Part shown: in pieces, positions 43,290 through 52,309 of the stretch
Layout: every line of letters starts with the position of its first letter
How positions within the stretch are numbered: the stretch's first letter is position 1
Assembly (NCBI GenBank): GCA_900095095.1
Contig: FMBT01000384.1
Span: forward strand, 62,001-126,000
From: Fragilariopsis cylindrus CCMP1102
Lineage: Eukaryota > Bacillariophyta > Bacillariophyceae > Bacillariales > Bacillariaceae
Direction: 5' to 3'
Length of the DNA: 64,000 nucleotides
Notes under the pieces: model-generated
The model's database searches: none
Told to the model about the DNA's origin: nothing
Seen by the model: only the letters and a program-made list of their open reading frames with translations
Made by a program: the position numbers and the translations under genes

Positions 43290-43363
43290 GTGTACATAAA
43301 ATAATACTGATCGATAATCGATTTCAAATCACAACACAACACTCTGCAACCATTATCATCATC

Positions 43364-44302
43364 ATGTCAGAGCACCAGCACCATGGGGGTGTAGATCTCA
43401 CCAACAGAAAGGTAATAAACGAATGTTATAGGCTCAATAACATAGCATCCATGTCAATATCAGATGGTAACTACGAAGAAGCAATAGCCCTTTTAACAAA
43501 GGGATTAAAGCAGAGTCTCTCATTTGATTGCTGTACATGCTACAGTCTTCAGTCCTGTTTTTTAATAAGAGAGGAACGAGAAGAACAAGAACAAGAACAA
43601 GAAGAACAAGACTATTCAATGGATTGTTACAGCAGTATTGACAAAATTGATGATGATTGTTACGGGTTTGTGTATCGAAAAGCACTTCGTGTCAACATGA
43701 GTAGTGCCATCGAACAGCAGATGCACTATTACACCGGATCTACATTGAGAGTGATCATCGTATTCAACCTTGCTTTGGCATATCACTTAAAGGCAATTGC
43801 AACAACAATTATCACTGCTACTTCTACTGCTGCTGCACCTACTTCTACTTCTTCTACTACTACTACTACCAAATTATTACAGCAATCGTTACATCTGTAT
43901 ATGTTGGCCTATCGACTTCACACAGAATACGAAGAGCAGCAGCAACAGCAGCAACAAGAACAAGAAGAAGGGTCATCATCAACGACATCGACATCGTTGT
44001 TCAACTCTGACAATCTTGGTAACTTACGATTTGTCATGATTATATCAAATAATATAGGTGAGATACATCGTATATCCAATGATACTACGAAACACGTTCG
44101 ATGCTTAGAACATGTCTTAAGTTGTATTATGCATACAGTAGTTAATTTCAACAACTGTAGCAGTAATAGTAGCAGTATTAGCAGCAATCGTAACCACCAA
44201 AATCACGGTCATGGCAATGATTATCTACATTATTCAAGTTTTGACTTAAATGGTTTTCATCACAACCTATCTGGAAAATATCAGTATGCACCAGCCGCAT
44301 GA
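43364..44302 (+). CDS. Diatom TPR-like protein
   Basis: ATG 43364 (MSEHQHHGG) gives 312 residues; the frame is open upstream but non-coding in look. Helix pairs typical of tetratricopeptide repeats are visible: VINECYRLNNIASMSISDGN-YEEAIALLTKGLKQSL near the start, LRVIIVFNLALAYHLKAIA in the middle, KLLQQSLHLYMLAYRLHTEY, and LRFVMIISNNIGEIHRISND with TKHVRCLEHVLSCIMHTV at the end. This arrangement belongs to a large diatom family of unknown role, probably protein binding. Glu/Gln and Thr tracts interrupt the helices, matching local microsatellites. Confidence 0.8.
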   Translation: MSEHQHHGGVDLTNRKVINECYRLNNIASMSISDGNYEEAIALLTKGLKQSLSFDCCTCYSLQSCFLIREEREEQEQEQEEQDYSMDCYSSIDKIDDDCYGFVYRKALRVNMSSAIEQQMHYYTGSTLRVIIVFNLALAYHLKAIATTIITATSTAAAPTSTSSTTTTTKLLQQSLHLYMLAYRLHTEYEEQQQQQQQEQEEGSSSTTSTSLFNSDNLGNLRFVMIISNNIGEIHRISNDTTKHVRCLEHVLSCIMHTVVNFNNCSSNSSSISSNRNHQNHGHGNDYLHYSSFDLNGFHHNLSGKYQYAPAA

Positions 44303-45367
44303 AAGACAAGACCTTCAATCAGAGAACAATAATCGATAGAGATCGAAACATCAGCAAATAAGATTAATTAAATATATGCAATTATATGATACTTGTTTTA
44401 CTAGCTTATATTAAATAAATACCAATTTGCTCATATTGTGTCTGAAGGAAATATTATTTTAAGCTTAGTTATGTTCAGTTATATCCGCATAGCTACGATG
44501 TATGTCGTTGTAAACGGATATCGCTCCTAACATTGTGAAAGCATAAACAACCCCCGAGGGCGATGGCGAGAAGGGCATGATATCTTTGTAAAGTGCTGAA
44601 TCAATATACGGCAGTTGTTGTTCAATCGTTTGAAGAATAAGTCGCGTAAAACATTCTATTTCTATTATAGGTTTTAGACTGCGACTACGAAATTGTATTT
44701 TTTAATCTTATTTTACATATATTTTATGCGTTGAAGTACTTTTAAGATAAGATGCATAATTTGTTACGCCTTTTGAAGATCATTCGCGTAGTATTGGTTC
44801 TCTTTTGCATTTACCCTACGATGTGATGTGCTTGCATGAATTGAAGGCTTGTATAAATTATTAGTCCACAAAAACAATTTTAACTGAAGTGATAAAATTC
44901 TAGGCGATGATGATGATGAGTTATTCGACGTACTGTAGATCGAAGAGGACTATTCTCCTTCACAGCGCGCGCTCGCGAAAATCATTTGAAACTGGGGGCA
45001 AGAATATTTCTCTTTGAGAACATCAAGCATCTCCACGTCTACATAAAGATGAGAAATTTATTCAATTTCCACGAGGCGCTTTACTTTACTATTAATGAAT
45101 TTATACACTTTATTAAGATGGTCTCTATATATATAACAACATATTAGCAGCTTTATACTCCTAGTAGCAGTTATTCTGTTTCATTTCGTGTAGAACAGTA
45201 CTGATAATTTTACGTTTCATTCCTTACTGCAAAGCGAGTAAAATCGTGCCTAGAAAGAATAATCAAGTACACGTATGTAACGTGTACGAAACAATCAACA
45301 CAATGATATGATATACAATATTATCGTCGACGATCGAAGCGATCTTCCGTCATGTTCGTCTTGATTA
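44303..45367. other. Intergenic region with one possible exon
   Basis: Apart from the minus-strand coding-like stretch at 44465-44701 I see no gene or notable repeat. Confidence 0.45.
44465..44701 (-). CDS. Possible terminal exon or gene remnant
   Basis: A 78-codon open stretch on the minus strand with no low complexity, reading FRSRSLKPIIEIECFTRLIL, QTIEQQLPYIDSALYKDIMP, FSPSPSGVVYAFTMLGAISV and YNDIHRSYADITEHN before a stop at 44465-44467. There is no ATG before its middle. Possible AG acceptors occur near its start (GTAG, GCAG). No partner exon was found upstream. Coding origin is inferred from composition only. Confidence 0.35.
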   Translation of the reverse strand, partial: KIQFRSRSLKPIIEIECFTRLILQTIEQQLPYIDSALYKDIMPFSPSPSGVVYAFTMLGAISVYNDIHRSYADITEHN

Positions 45368-46096
45368 TTAACTTTCAAGACTGACAGATGAGACTAGAAC
45401 CTGTTCTTCTTTCTTCGTAGATTCCCACTCAATACAGATCTTTGATTCTTGTGGTAGATCGGACAGACTAAAACCCTGTTCCAGTAATGCCAACACATCT
45501 TGATCAACAAGTAATGCAATGTGATCTATTTTTCCTTTTGTTATCCAACAAGGAATCGATTGTAGAATTATTTCCTTCACTTGACAGCTGCTGACACTGC
45601 ATTTTCTAGCCTTTTTTTTAGATCTTTTTTCATAACTCCGAGAAAACGAAGAAGAACTAGTGGCAGAAGAAGATAATAGTTCGGTATCATTCGTCCCTTG
45701 GAGTAGATCGTAATGCACCGATTTCATGGAACCTTTTGTAATCAAATTCTTAATGTTGTAAGTACCATCGCCGTTGACTGTTTCAATGATACCAAAATCA
45801 GGTAAGTTAGTATCTGTATCAATCTCGACGGCTTCCCCGACAGACCAAGAAGTGCGCATTGTCTGCTTTACTTCATCTTTGTCCACCGCAACATCGCCAC
45901 TCACTGTGACTGTGCTGTCCGTCATAGTTGTTGCATCATTATTATTATTGTTGTCATCTGCAACAACCCTACTACTACTCGAGGTGGCACCGGTAGCAGC
46001 AGCAGTAGCAGCAGCAACGGCGGCGGAATTCCCTTCTTCTTTCTTATCATCAAGATTACCATTAGGCGAAATCCAGGACATGAGGGTTGACATCAT
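45368..46096 (-). CDS. Tudor/SH3-like domain protein
   Basis: 242 residues, intronless, ATG at 46094-46096. An Ala/Ser/Asn-rich N terminus is followed at about residues 83-130 by WSVGEAVEIDTDTNLPDFGI, IETVNGDGTYNIK and MKSVHYDLLQG, the pattern of Tudor/agenet-like beta barrels that read modified residues or nucleic acids. A basic block (YEKRSKKKARKC) could be a nuclear signal. The C-terminal ~70 residues (VKEIILQSIPCWITKGKIDH, ALLEQGFSLSDLPQESK) form a second unknown unit. Nuclear function is inferred. Confidence 0.65.
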   Translation of the reverse strand: MMSTLMSWISPNGNLDDKKEEGNSAAVAAATAAATGATSSSSRVVADDNNNNNDATTMTDSTVTVSGDVAVDKDEVKQTMRTSWSVGEAVEIDTDTNLPDFGIIETVNGDGTYNIKNLITKGSMKSVHYDLLQGTNDTELLSSSATSSSSFSRSYEKRSKKKARKCSVSSCQVKEIILQSIPCWITKGKIDHIALLVDQDVLALLEQGFSLSDLPQESKICIEWESTKKEEQVLVSSVSLES

Positions 46097-47153
46097 TGTT
46101 AATGAAGTGTATTATATAGTTTATGTTTAAGCGGCCTTCTGTTAATTGGCACAAACAAATGATGTTGGCTTGTGGGTGATAAGGAAATATATGGCACGGC
46201 GTAAATGAGGTTTTTGTTCCTTCTATTATTATAGATAGATACACGCACACTGACGACGCCACACAATACTATTCTTCATCTATTTTGTCATAAAACAAAG
46301 CATCTGGGTGGCTACGGTGGGGTGGGGACGTTAATGGTAACAAAAATAGTTACTACTCCAACTATGCGCCTCTAAGTGTCCTCGACAAATGGTGATTACT
46401 CCCAGCTACCAGAGCGCGTTGGATAGCTTGCTACATTCCCTACATGGAGTCGTCCGCGGTTGTAGAACTATCTGTGCCGTGTTGACTCGACTCACCTTCG
46501 CAGCCTCTCTCGGAGGAAACAAGTTCCACGCTCAAACATTGTTTTACTCACGCTTTCTTTGTAATGACGCGGGATTTGTGATAATAGAATGTACATCATT
46601 TAACTCTACAAGTATGACGTATCTAAATAGAAAGCTACATTTATTTAAAGAAAAGAAGATCTAGGGAGATTTAGTTGTTGCATTTTGTGACGAGCGGAAA
46701 CTTACACTACAATAGTATTGTAGCTACTTTTTTAGGGAGCAATTAAATTAACTTGCGCGGTGAATAACATATAACCTGTCTTGACACTTTGACTAGAGGT
46801 AGGTACTGTAGAAAGTACTATCTAGTTTTTTGTGGGTTGATTTTAAGGGTTCAATGCGCATAGCGCGTGTTAATTTTCAAACAATAGCGCGTACGAAACG
46901 AAGGAATCAAGCGTTGCACGGAGGAAGTAGTACGCCTGAAGAGAATGGTAATATGACACAGTATCTAGAGATGGGAAGAATGAGACTCGATATGATAGAT
47001 CGACACTTAATATTCAGTCGAGTATTTAGCTGGAACGACTGTGTAGGTCTCATAGGTATGTAAGTATGCATAGGTACGCATATTGTAGTTCCACTTTTTT
47101 ATGACTGCCTTGCTTCAAAAGAAATCATATGATCAGGGCAATTTCAAAAGATG
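46097..47153. other. Intergenic region
   Basis: Carries a one-sided MITE-like end (46133-46144) and otherwise unremarkable DNA. Short frames at 46389-46664 and 46830-47063 lack support. Confidence 0.45.
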
Positions 47154-48551
47154 TTATTCTTTGAATGCAGTAAATTTATGTTGGAGTTTGGTGGTAACAT
47201 ACATGTCATCGTCAGTGAAATTGCTATCGCTATCGTCAGTGTTGTCGGTAGCGTCTTTTTCTTGTTGTTCCTCTAATAATAAACAATCATTCTTATTAAC
47301 ATGATGATGATGTTGTAGCTTACACCACCATTCCCATAATCCGACAGTACAACCTACTATAATTGTTACATTAGCAACTAAACTTGATACATCATCCGCA
47401 AATTGATAAGATGGTGCCTTCAGTAAAATAATAACAGCAGCAATAATTGTTGCAGTGGAACGGATCAAATCGGCAGCAACATGTGCATATGCAGCCATCG
47501 TATTAACATTCAATTCACCATTATCCTCGTCATCATTAACATCATTATCATTATTATTGTTTTGTGCCATCTTCTTTTTACGGAGTCTTGGTAATAAAAC
47601 ACCGTAGAACAGACACGATAAATCAATGAACATATTGAGTACACCAAAAATTATCATAACTGTGCCGTTCGCAGATGCATCATCCATAGAGTTGTGTACG
47701 GCGATACGATTTGAAATACCGATCGATCCCTCGTAAGTGAATTTGATAGTTATACTTAATAATATGATAGTAGAAAGGAATGATATCACTAGCGTAAAGA
47801 TACGCTTATATCTTGCTTTCGATTCTGGGATTGATTCACAATATATTGCAATTACATATACAACAACATCAGCATACATTGCTCCTGCATCAGCCCTTAA
47901 TGCCAATGAGTTACCAATGACAGCAAAAACAATCTGTGCCGTACTTAAACTGAAAAATAAAACAGCAGACATAATCAGACCTTTCACGGTAGATGATAGA
48001 CCTCTCGTGCTTCTGGAAAAATACGATGATGACTTCGCATTGTCATTGTTGTTGTTGTTGGGAATATTCATAGTTGCAGTAGTAGCAGTAGTAGCAGTAG
48101 TGGTAGTGGTAATAGTAGTAGTAATACCTGTTCTACTTGCTGTTGCACTACTAATGAATGATTCTAGTTCAGCACAATTAGATAATAATATACCTTCATC
48201 AATAATACATTTGTCATAATTATACTCGTCATCGCCATCCTGCTGCTGCTGCTGCTGCTGTTGATCGCAATCTACATCGGTAGTAGAAGTATCAGCGGAA
48301 AAAGTAGTTGAAGAAGCAGAAAGAACAAACAGTCGTGACTGACGTTGTTGTTGTTGTTGTTGTGATCGTTGTCGTCGGACTAGTACATCAATGGCATTAT
48401 TATTATTATTATTAATTGTAGAACAATACCGCGAACTCGGTGGTGGTAATATCACAGTAGAAATAGGATTGATGGTCCAACCATGCACCGCCGAAATCAA
48501 CGTCATAGTACATAATAATAGTGTAGCGGTAGTGACGATAATATTCATCAT
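47154..48551 (-). CDS. Cation diffusion facilitator-like transporter with N-terminal targeting sequence
   Basis: 465 residues from ATG 48549-48551. A signal peptide (MMNIIVTTATLLLCTMTLIS, AVHGW) precedes a Gln/Asn-rich region; W after AVHG is compatible with a diatom plastid-type cleavage site. The membrane domain starts near residue 180: GLIMSAVLFFSLSTAQIVFA, VIGNSLALRADAGAMYADVV (TM2), TLVISFLSTIILLSITIKFT, MIIFGVLNMFIDLSCLFYGV, and NVNTMAAYAHVAADLIRSTA (TM5). TM5 keeps the H-xxx-D metal pair of the CDF/ZnT family, but the TM2 pair is A-xxx-D, so one usual zinc ligand is missing. A His cluster (LQHHHHVNKND) follows TM6. Metal specificity is therefore uncertain, and it might be a non-canonical member. 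Confidence 0.75.
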   Translation of the reverse strand: MMNIIVTTATLLLCTMTLISAVHGWTINPISTVILPPPSSRYCSTINNNNNNAIDVLVRRQRSQQQQQQRQSRLFVLSASSTTFSADTSTTDVDCDQQQQQQQQDGDDEYNYDKCIIDEGILLSNCAELESFISSATASRTGITTTITTTTTATTATTATMNIPNNNNNDNAKSSSYFSRSTRGLSSTVKGLIMSAVLFFSLSTAQIVFAVIGNSLALRADAGAMYADVVVYVIAIYCESIPESKARYKRIFTLVISFLSTIILLSITIKFTYEGSIGISNRIAVHNSMDDASANGTVMIIFGVLNMFIDLSCLFYGVLLPRLRKKKMAQNNNNDNDVNDDEDNGELNVNTMAAYAHVAADLIRSTATIIAAVIILLKAPSYQFADDVSSLVANVTIIVGCTVGLWEWWCKLQHHHHVNKNDCLLLEEQQEKDATDNTDDSDSNFTDDDMYVTTKLQHKFTAFKE

Positions 48552-50011
48552 GATTGTACCTGTTCTGTATATTGTACTTTAAAAGAAAATGATTCAATGA
48601 TTACATGAAGCAATTGGGTAATGGTAGGAGTAGTAGTGGTAATAGTTTGTATCTGAATTGTTCTTTATTCTTTTTTGTGATCTTAACGTCATTGCTTGAC
48701 TCGTGGATAGATATTTTCAGATTTTCACCGTGTATTTACTAGTAAGTTAGTTAGTTAGTAAAATTTAAAATATTTTCAAATTTTCTTATGATACTAATGT
48801 CCGCAAATGATGTCTTGTACGAGTTATACGTACTATACTATACTTGCATACCTATGAGCCATACATAGTTCTTTCTAGTACAAGCTATTCAAAATGGAAT
48901 GAATGAGTCAATCGAATGAATGAATCAATCAATCAATCGTTTCTTCAATTCAAATCATTGTCCATTACAAGCAATCGTTCATACGGTAGATTCATAGATC
49001 TGCGCTTGATAGCAGCACCGATACTGTACTGAAGCAACGTTTTGCGTTGGGGCGCTTTGCACAGGAATATCCTCGATTTGGAAAAAAATCGAAAATCAGC
49101 GAAAATTCACATCCCCCAGCTAGCGCACGCGATTATTTTCAACAACTTTCTTCATTTCGCCGATAAATCGATGAGTTTTCTTGAAGAAAGATCCAACATC
49201 AAGCAAAAGAACCAACAGGTATGTCAGTTTAGCAAGCAAAGTGCGACGAAGCAAGCCAAAAAATCTCACATTTTTATAGGCGCTTCATTATTTGTTATTT
49301 TTCACAAACCATTAAAAACAAGGGACTTCCCTCATTATTCATTCTTTTCCCCAGCACTTTACCAAAAGAACCTTCAACTCGCGACGCGAACCGCCCTAAC
49401 TTAACGTACTATAATGTTCTACAAAGAATATTATCTTACTTATATGGTGATCGATTTTGTACTAGTAGGTTAGAAGTAACGATGTGTGATTTCGATGGAT
49501 TCCTTCTACTGTATTCATTCATTCATCCAAACTTCAACTTAGGCGCGATGCATTACCTTAAGTATTTTTTTTCTTCACAAAACCATTAAAAAAGAGAACT
49601 CTATATTCTTAATTGACTTTACACAACCACGACACAACCATTTTTATAGAAGTGTATTTATCATTTTCTAAACCGCATACTGACTAGTACACACACCACG
49701 ATCTTGTGATTTTCAACTACAATTTTGTACGGTATTCACTAGAAAAAAAGTCTCTTTTTTCATTCATAGCTATTAACTTACTGTTGCTGCTTTTATTAAT
49801 ACAATAACAGCCAATAACATCTGAAACTACTATCTACATTCACATATTATCATTCATTGTGTAGTATTATCAGATAAAACAAAAACGAATTCGAGTTCCT
49901 TTCTCCCGAGTATTCTTTCAACGCGATACTAATATATTCTCTTTCATTCAGGACTTTTGGTCTTTAAAAACAAAACAAAAGCAAAACAAGCAACTGAACG
50001 TATCCATCACT
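48552..50011. other. Intergenic region
   Basis: About 1.4 kb. Contains a GAATGAATCAATCAATCAATC run (48900-48938) and two similar short stretches (CTTCACAAAACCATTAAAAA at about 49573 and TTTTCACAAACCATTAAAAA at about 49300). A 120-codon frame at 49042-49404 has no family signature and is not annotated. Confidence 0.45.
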
Positions 50012-51274
50012 ATGAAATTGTTCATCAACTTTTCTTCTTCCGGCGCTATGTCTGCTACACTTTTAGTAGCTCTTCTTAGTAGCCTAGTAATGGGTGGTGA
50101 GACAGAAAGCAGCAATTGGAAAGTATTGGATACTGTATCTTTACCAACACCATTAGCAGATAATACTGCTACATATATTCCAGCATCTGTTACAACTAAA
50201 GATACAATTACATCTACTGGTTCTGCTGAAGAAATTGGTGCTCGTACTAGAAGCCGTCGTACACAAGAAAGTGCAACTGCAACAAGTACAACAACATTTA
50301 TTAGAGGAGGTGTTGATTTTAAAATGGAGAGAGTACCAGCAAGGATTTATATCTCAGGTGGATGTGATGCGGATTCGATATTATTCGGATCAGAGTGTGA
50401 ATCTATATCCTCCAAATTATATGGTTTTATTCCATCCTCTGATACTACCATGGATAATACAGGATATGTTACCACGCAAACTACGGGTGCAATTGAAACA
50501 TTAGCTGATATGCCACGACCACGTTATAAACATTCGGCTGTTGCAACATCAGATGGTAGACTTTGGTTAATTGGTGGACGTACTATACCGGATGATACAT
50601 TTATTCCTGAAGTTGATGTAAGTAAAGTATATTGTACTGTATTGTATGCAGTACGTGTGTGTGGGTGTGTACAGTACATGTGTGTGCGTGTGTGTGTGTG
50701 TGTTCTCACTTTTGTCTATTTCACAACTAACTTAAAACAATGGATTCAACCCCCTCCCTCCTCCCCTCTCTCTCTCTCTCAAATTCCAATAATAACAACA
50801 AAACAAACAACATGAATTACACAAACAAAATAGGTATATGATCCGATCATGAATATATGGACAACTGTTGGTACTATATCAAATGAATATTTAACAACAT
50901 CCGATGCAACTTTTGCTTTCACTGATGAAATTTATTCTGGTGGTCCTGCTCCTGAGAAAACTATAATTTATATTGGTGCTCCTGCTCCTGATAATTCTCT
51001 TAGTACCGTCGGTAGTACAACATTTATGTTTGATACAACCACCATCGAATTAACTACTGGTACTGGTATCATTGAGGTTGAAGTATCAACAATTACAAGA
51101 GGTGATAATTTTGATATGCAAGGATTTCGTCCTAGCTTTATTACTGAAGCATGGCCAGCATCAAGTGAGAATGATCATGTGATCACCGAATTTGCATTCG
51201 GTGGACACAATTTATTTGATGAAGCATGTAAATGTTTCCCAACAAGTAATGAAATTACTATGCAGCAATGGTGA
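50012..51274 (+). CDS. Secreted Kelch-repeat protein
   Basis: Exons 50012-50617 and 50834-51274 around a 216-bp intron (GTAAGT to AAATAG, phase 0); 348 residues. A hydrophobic start (MSATLLVALLSSLVMGG after the first M at 50012) suggests a signal peptide. Kelch blades are visible: RIYISGGCD...LYGFIPSSD, then LADMPRPRYKHSAVATSDGR with LWLIGGRTIPDD, and across the splice VYDPIMNIWTTVG. Later blades are weaker (FGGHNLFDEACKC). Kelch propellers bind proteins or sugars, and one subgroup is galactose-oxidase-like; catalytic residues are not recognised. The protein has room for only three to four blades, fewer than a closed propeller, so a further exon or truncation is possible. Confidence 0.78.
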
Positions 51275-52184
51275 AGAATAAAGTATGAAATGAACACCAA
51301 CAATCAATAACGACGGTACGGTGTTGATACTTCTAATCATGGTATTAGTACCTGATTCTTCAAGTAGTTCTACTACTAATGCATCGTTGACAACGATGAT
51401 GTGGATGATTTCAACTATCGTCGTCGTCGTCGTGATGATGATGTAGAAGATATTTAACACAAAAGAAGAAGAAACGTAAACGTACACATACATAATCAGA
51501 AATACTATGAATATATATATATATACATGATCCATACTACATAATATAACAAATGCACTGCATTTACAGTAATTAATTAAGAATGCCTTTTTAAAAACCA
51601 CATCAAACTTGTATATACAGTAGACCTAACTTACTAGTCCAACGGAGTACTGCACTGTACTGTACTGAATTGCTACTAGTTAGCTATAGTAGCACATTTT
51701 AGATTTTTAGAGCTGTTACGTACTGTACAAACTATCCACAGAAAAACTAATAAAAACCTTGCCATCATCGCATCACGGACCGCTATTAATTGTTGTTGAT
51801 GCGGCCCAAAGTCATCGTCATGCAATCATGCATGAAAGCAACATGATCAGCAACAGTAACGAATCAATCAATCGAAATTTAATTTAATTTAATTTAATTT
51901 AATTTTTATCTACAGCAACTAACTCATCGTCAACACATCTTCTTGTACAGACAGTAGCGTTGATGATTGATGATTGATGATTGATGATCGCTATTGCCAC
52001 TATCATTCATTTTCACTATTGTTTTTTCGCTACCGTAACTATTTCCTCTGCCTTGCTTTGTGTTCTGCTTCCACATCCACAACATACCGTAAGTTACTGT
52101 TTTGTTGTGGTATCTTTTCTACGGCATTATGCATTGTGTGACGCCTTAACGTATTATATAAACTCTAAATTTTGGTGATATAGA
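51275..52184. other. Intergenic region upstream of the 5S gene
   Basis: Includes a TTTAA pentanucleotide array (51875-51905), a TGATGAT run (51958-51987), and repeated ACTGTACTG motifs (51644-51668). No gene seen. Confidence 0.5.
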
Positions 52185-52302
52185 GAGAACGACCATACCA
52201 ACATGACAGCACCGCTTCCCGTCTGCTCAGCGAAGTTAAGCATGTTCGGGCCTGGTTAGTACTACGGTGGGGGACCACGTTGGAATCCCAGGTGTTGTTC
52301 TC
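52185..52302 (+). rRNA. 5S ribosomal RNA
   Basis: 118 bases. The ends GAGAAC (52185-52190) and GTTCTC (52297-52302) pair as helix I. The interior has the conserved ACGACCATACCA, the loop-A/box-A region GCGAAGTTAAGCATGTTCGG, GCCTGGTTAGTACTACGGTG (box C) and GGGGACCACGTTGGAATCCC. Transcription by RNA polymerase III from internal promoters is expected. It is a single copy in this window, not a tandem array, and lies at the edge of the 3.4-kb repeat region. Confidence 0.97.
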
Positions 52303-52304
52303 AC

Positions 52305-52309
52305 TTTTT
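52305..52309 (+). terminator. RNA polymerase III terminator (T5)
   Basis: TTTTT three bases after the 5S 3' end, the standard Pol III stop. Confidence 0.85.

Larger units (their letters stand above)
42523..43363. other. Intergenic region with a MITE and a tandem duplication
   Basis: Contains the element at 42678-42750, an inverted repeat TACAGAAAAGTACTTT / AAATACTTTTCTGTATA (42946-43043), and two tandem units (43100-43191 and 43197-43289) just upstream of the TPR-like gene. A 129-codon open frame here (42808-43197) is crossed by these repeats and is not believed. Confidence 0.6.

Noticed and set aside
46389-46664. 91-codon + frame
   Set aside because: No signature and no splice partners; spacer-like.
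49042-49404. 120-codon frame upstream of the Kelch gene
   Set aside because: No recognisable domain; near repeated spacer sequence. Could be real, but I cannot support it.
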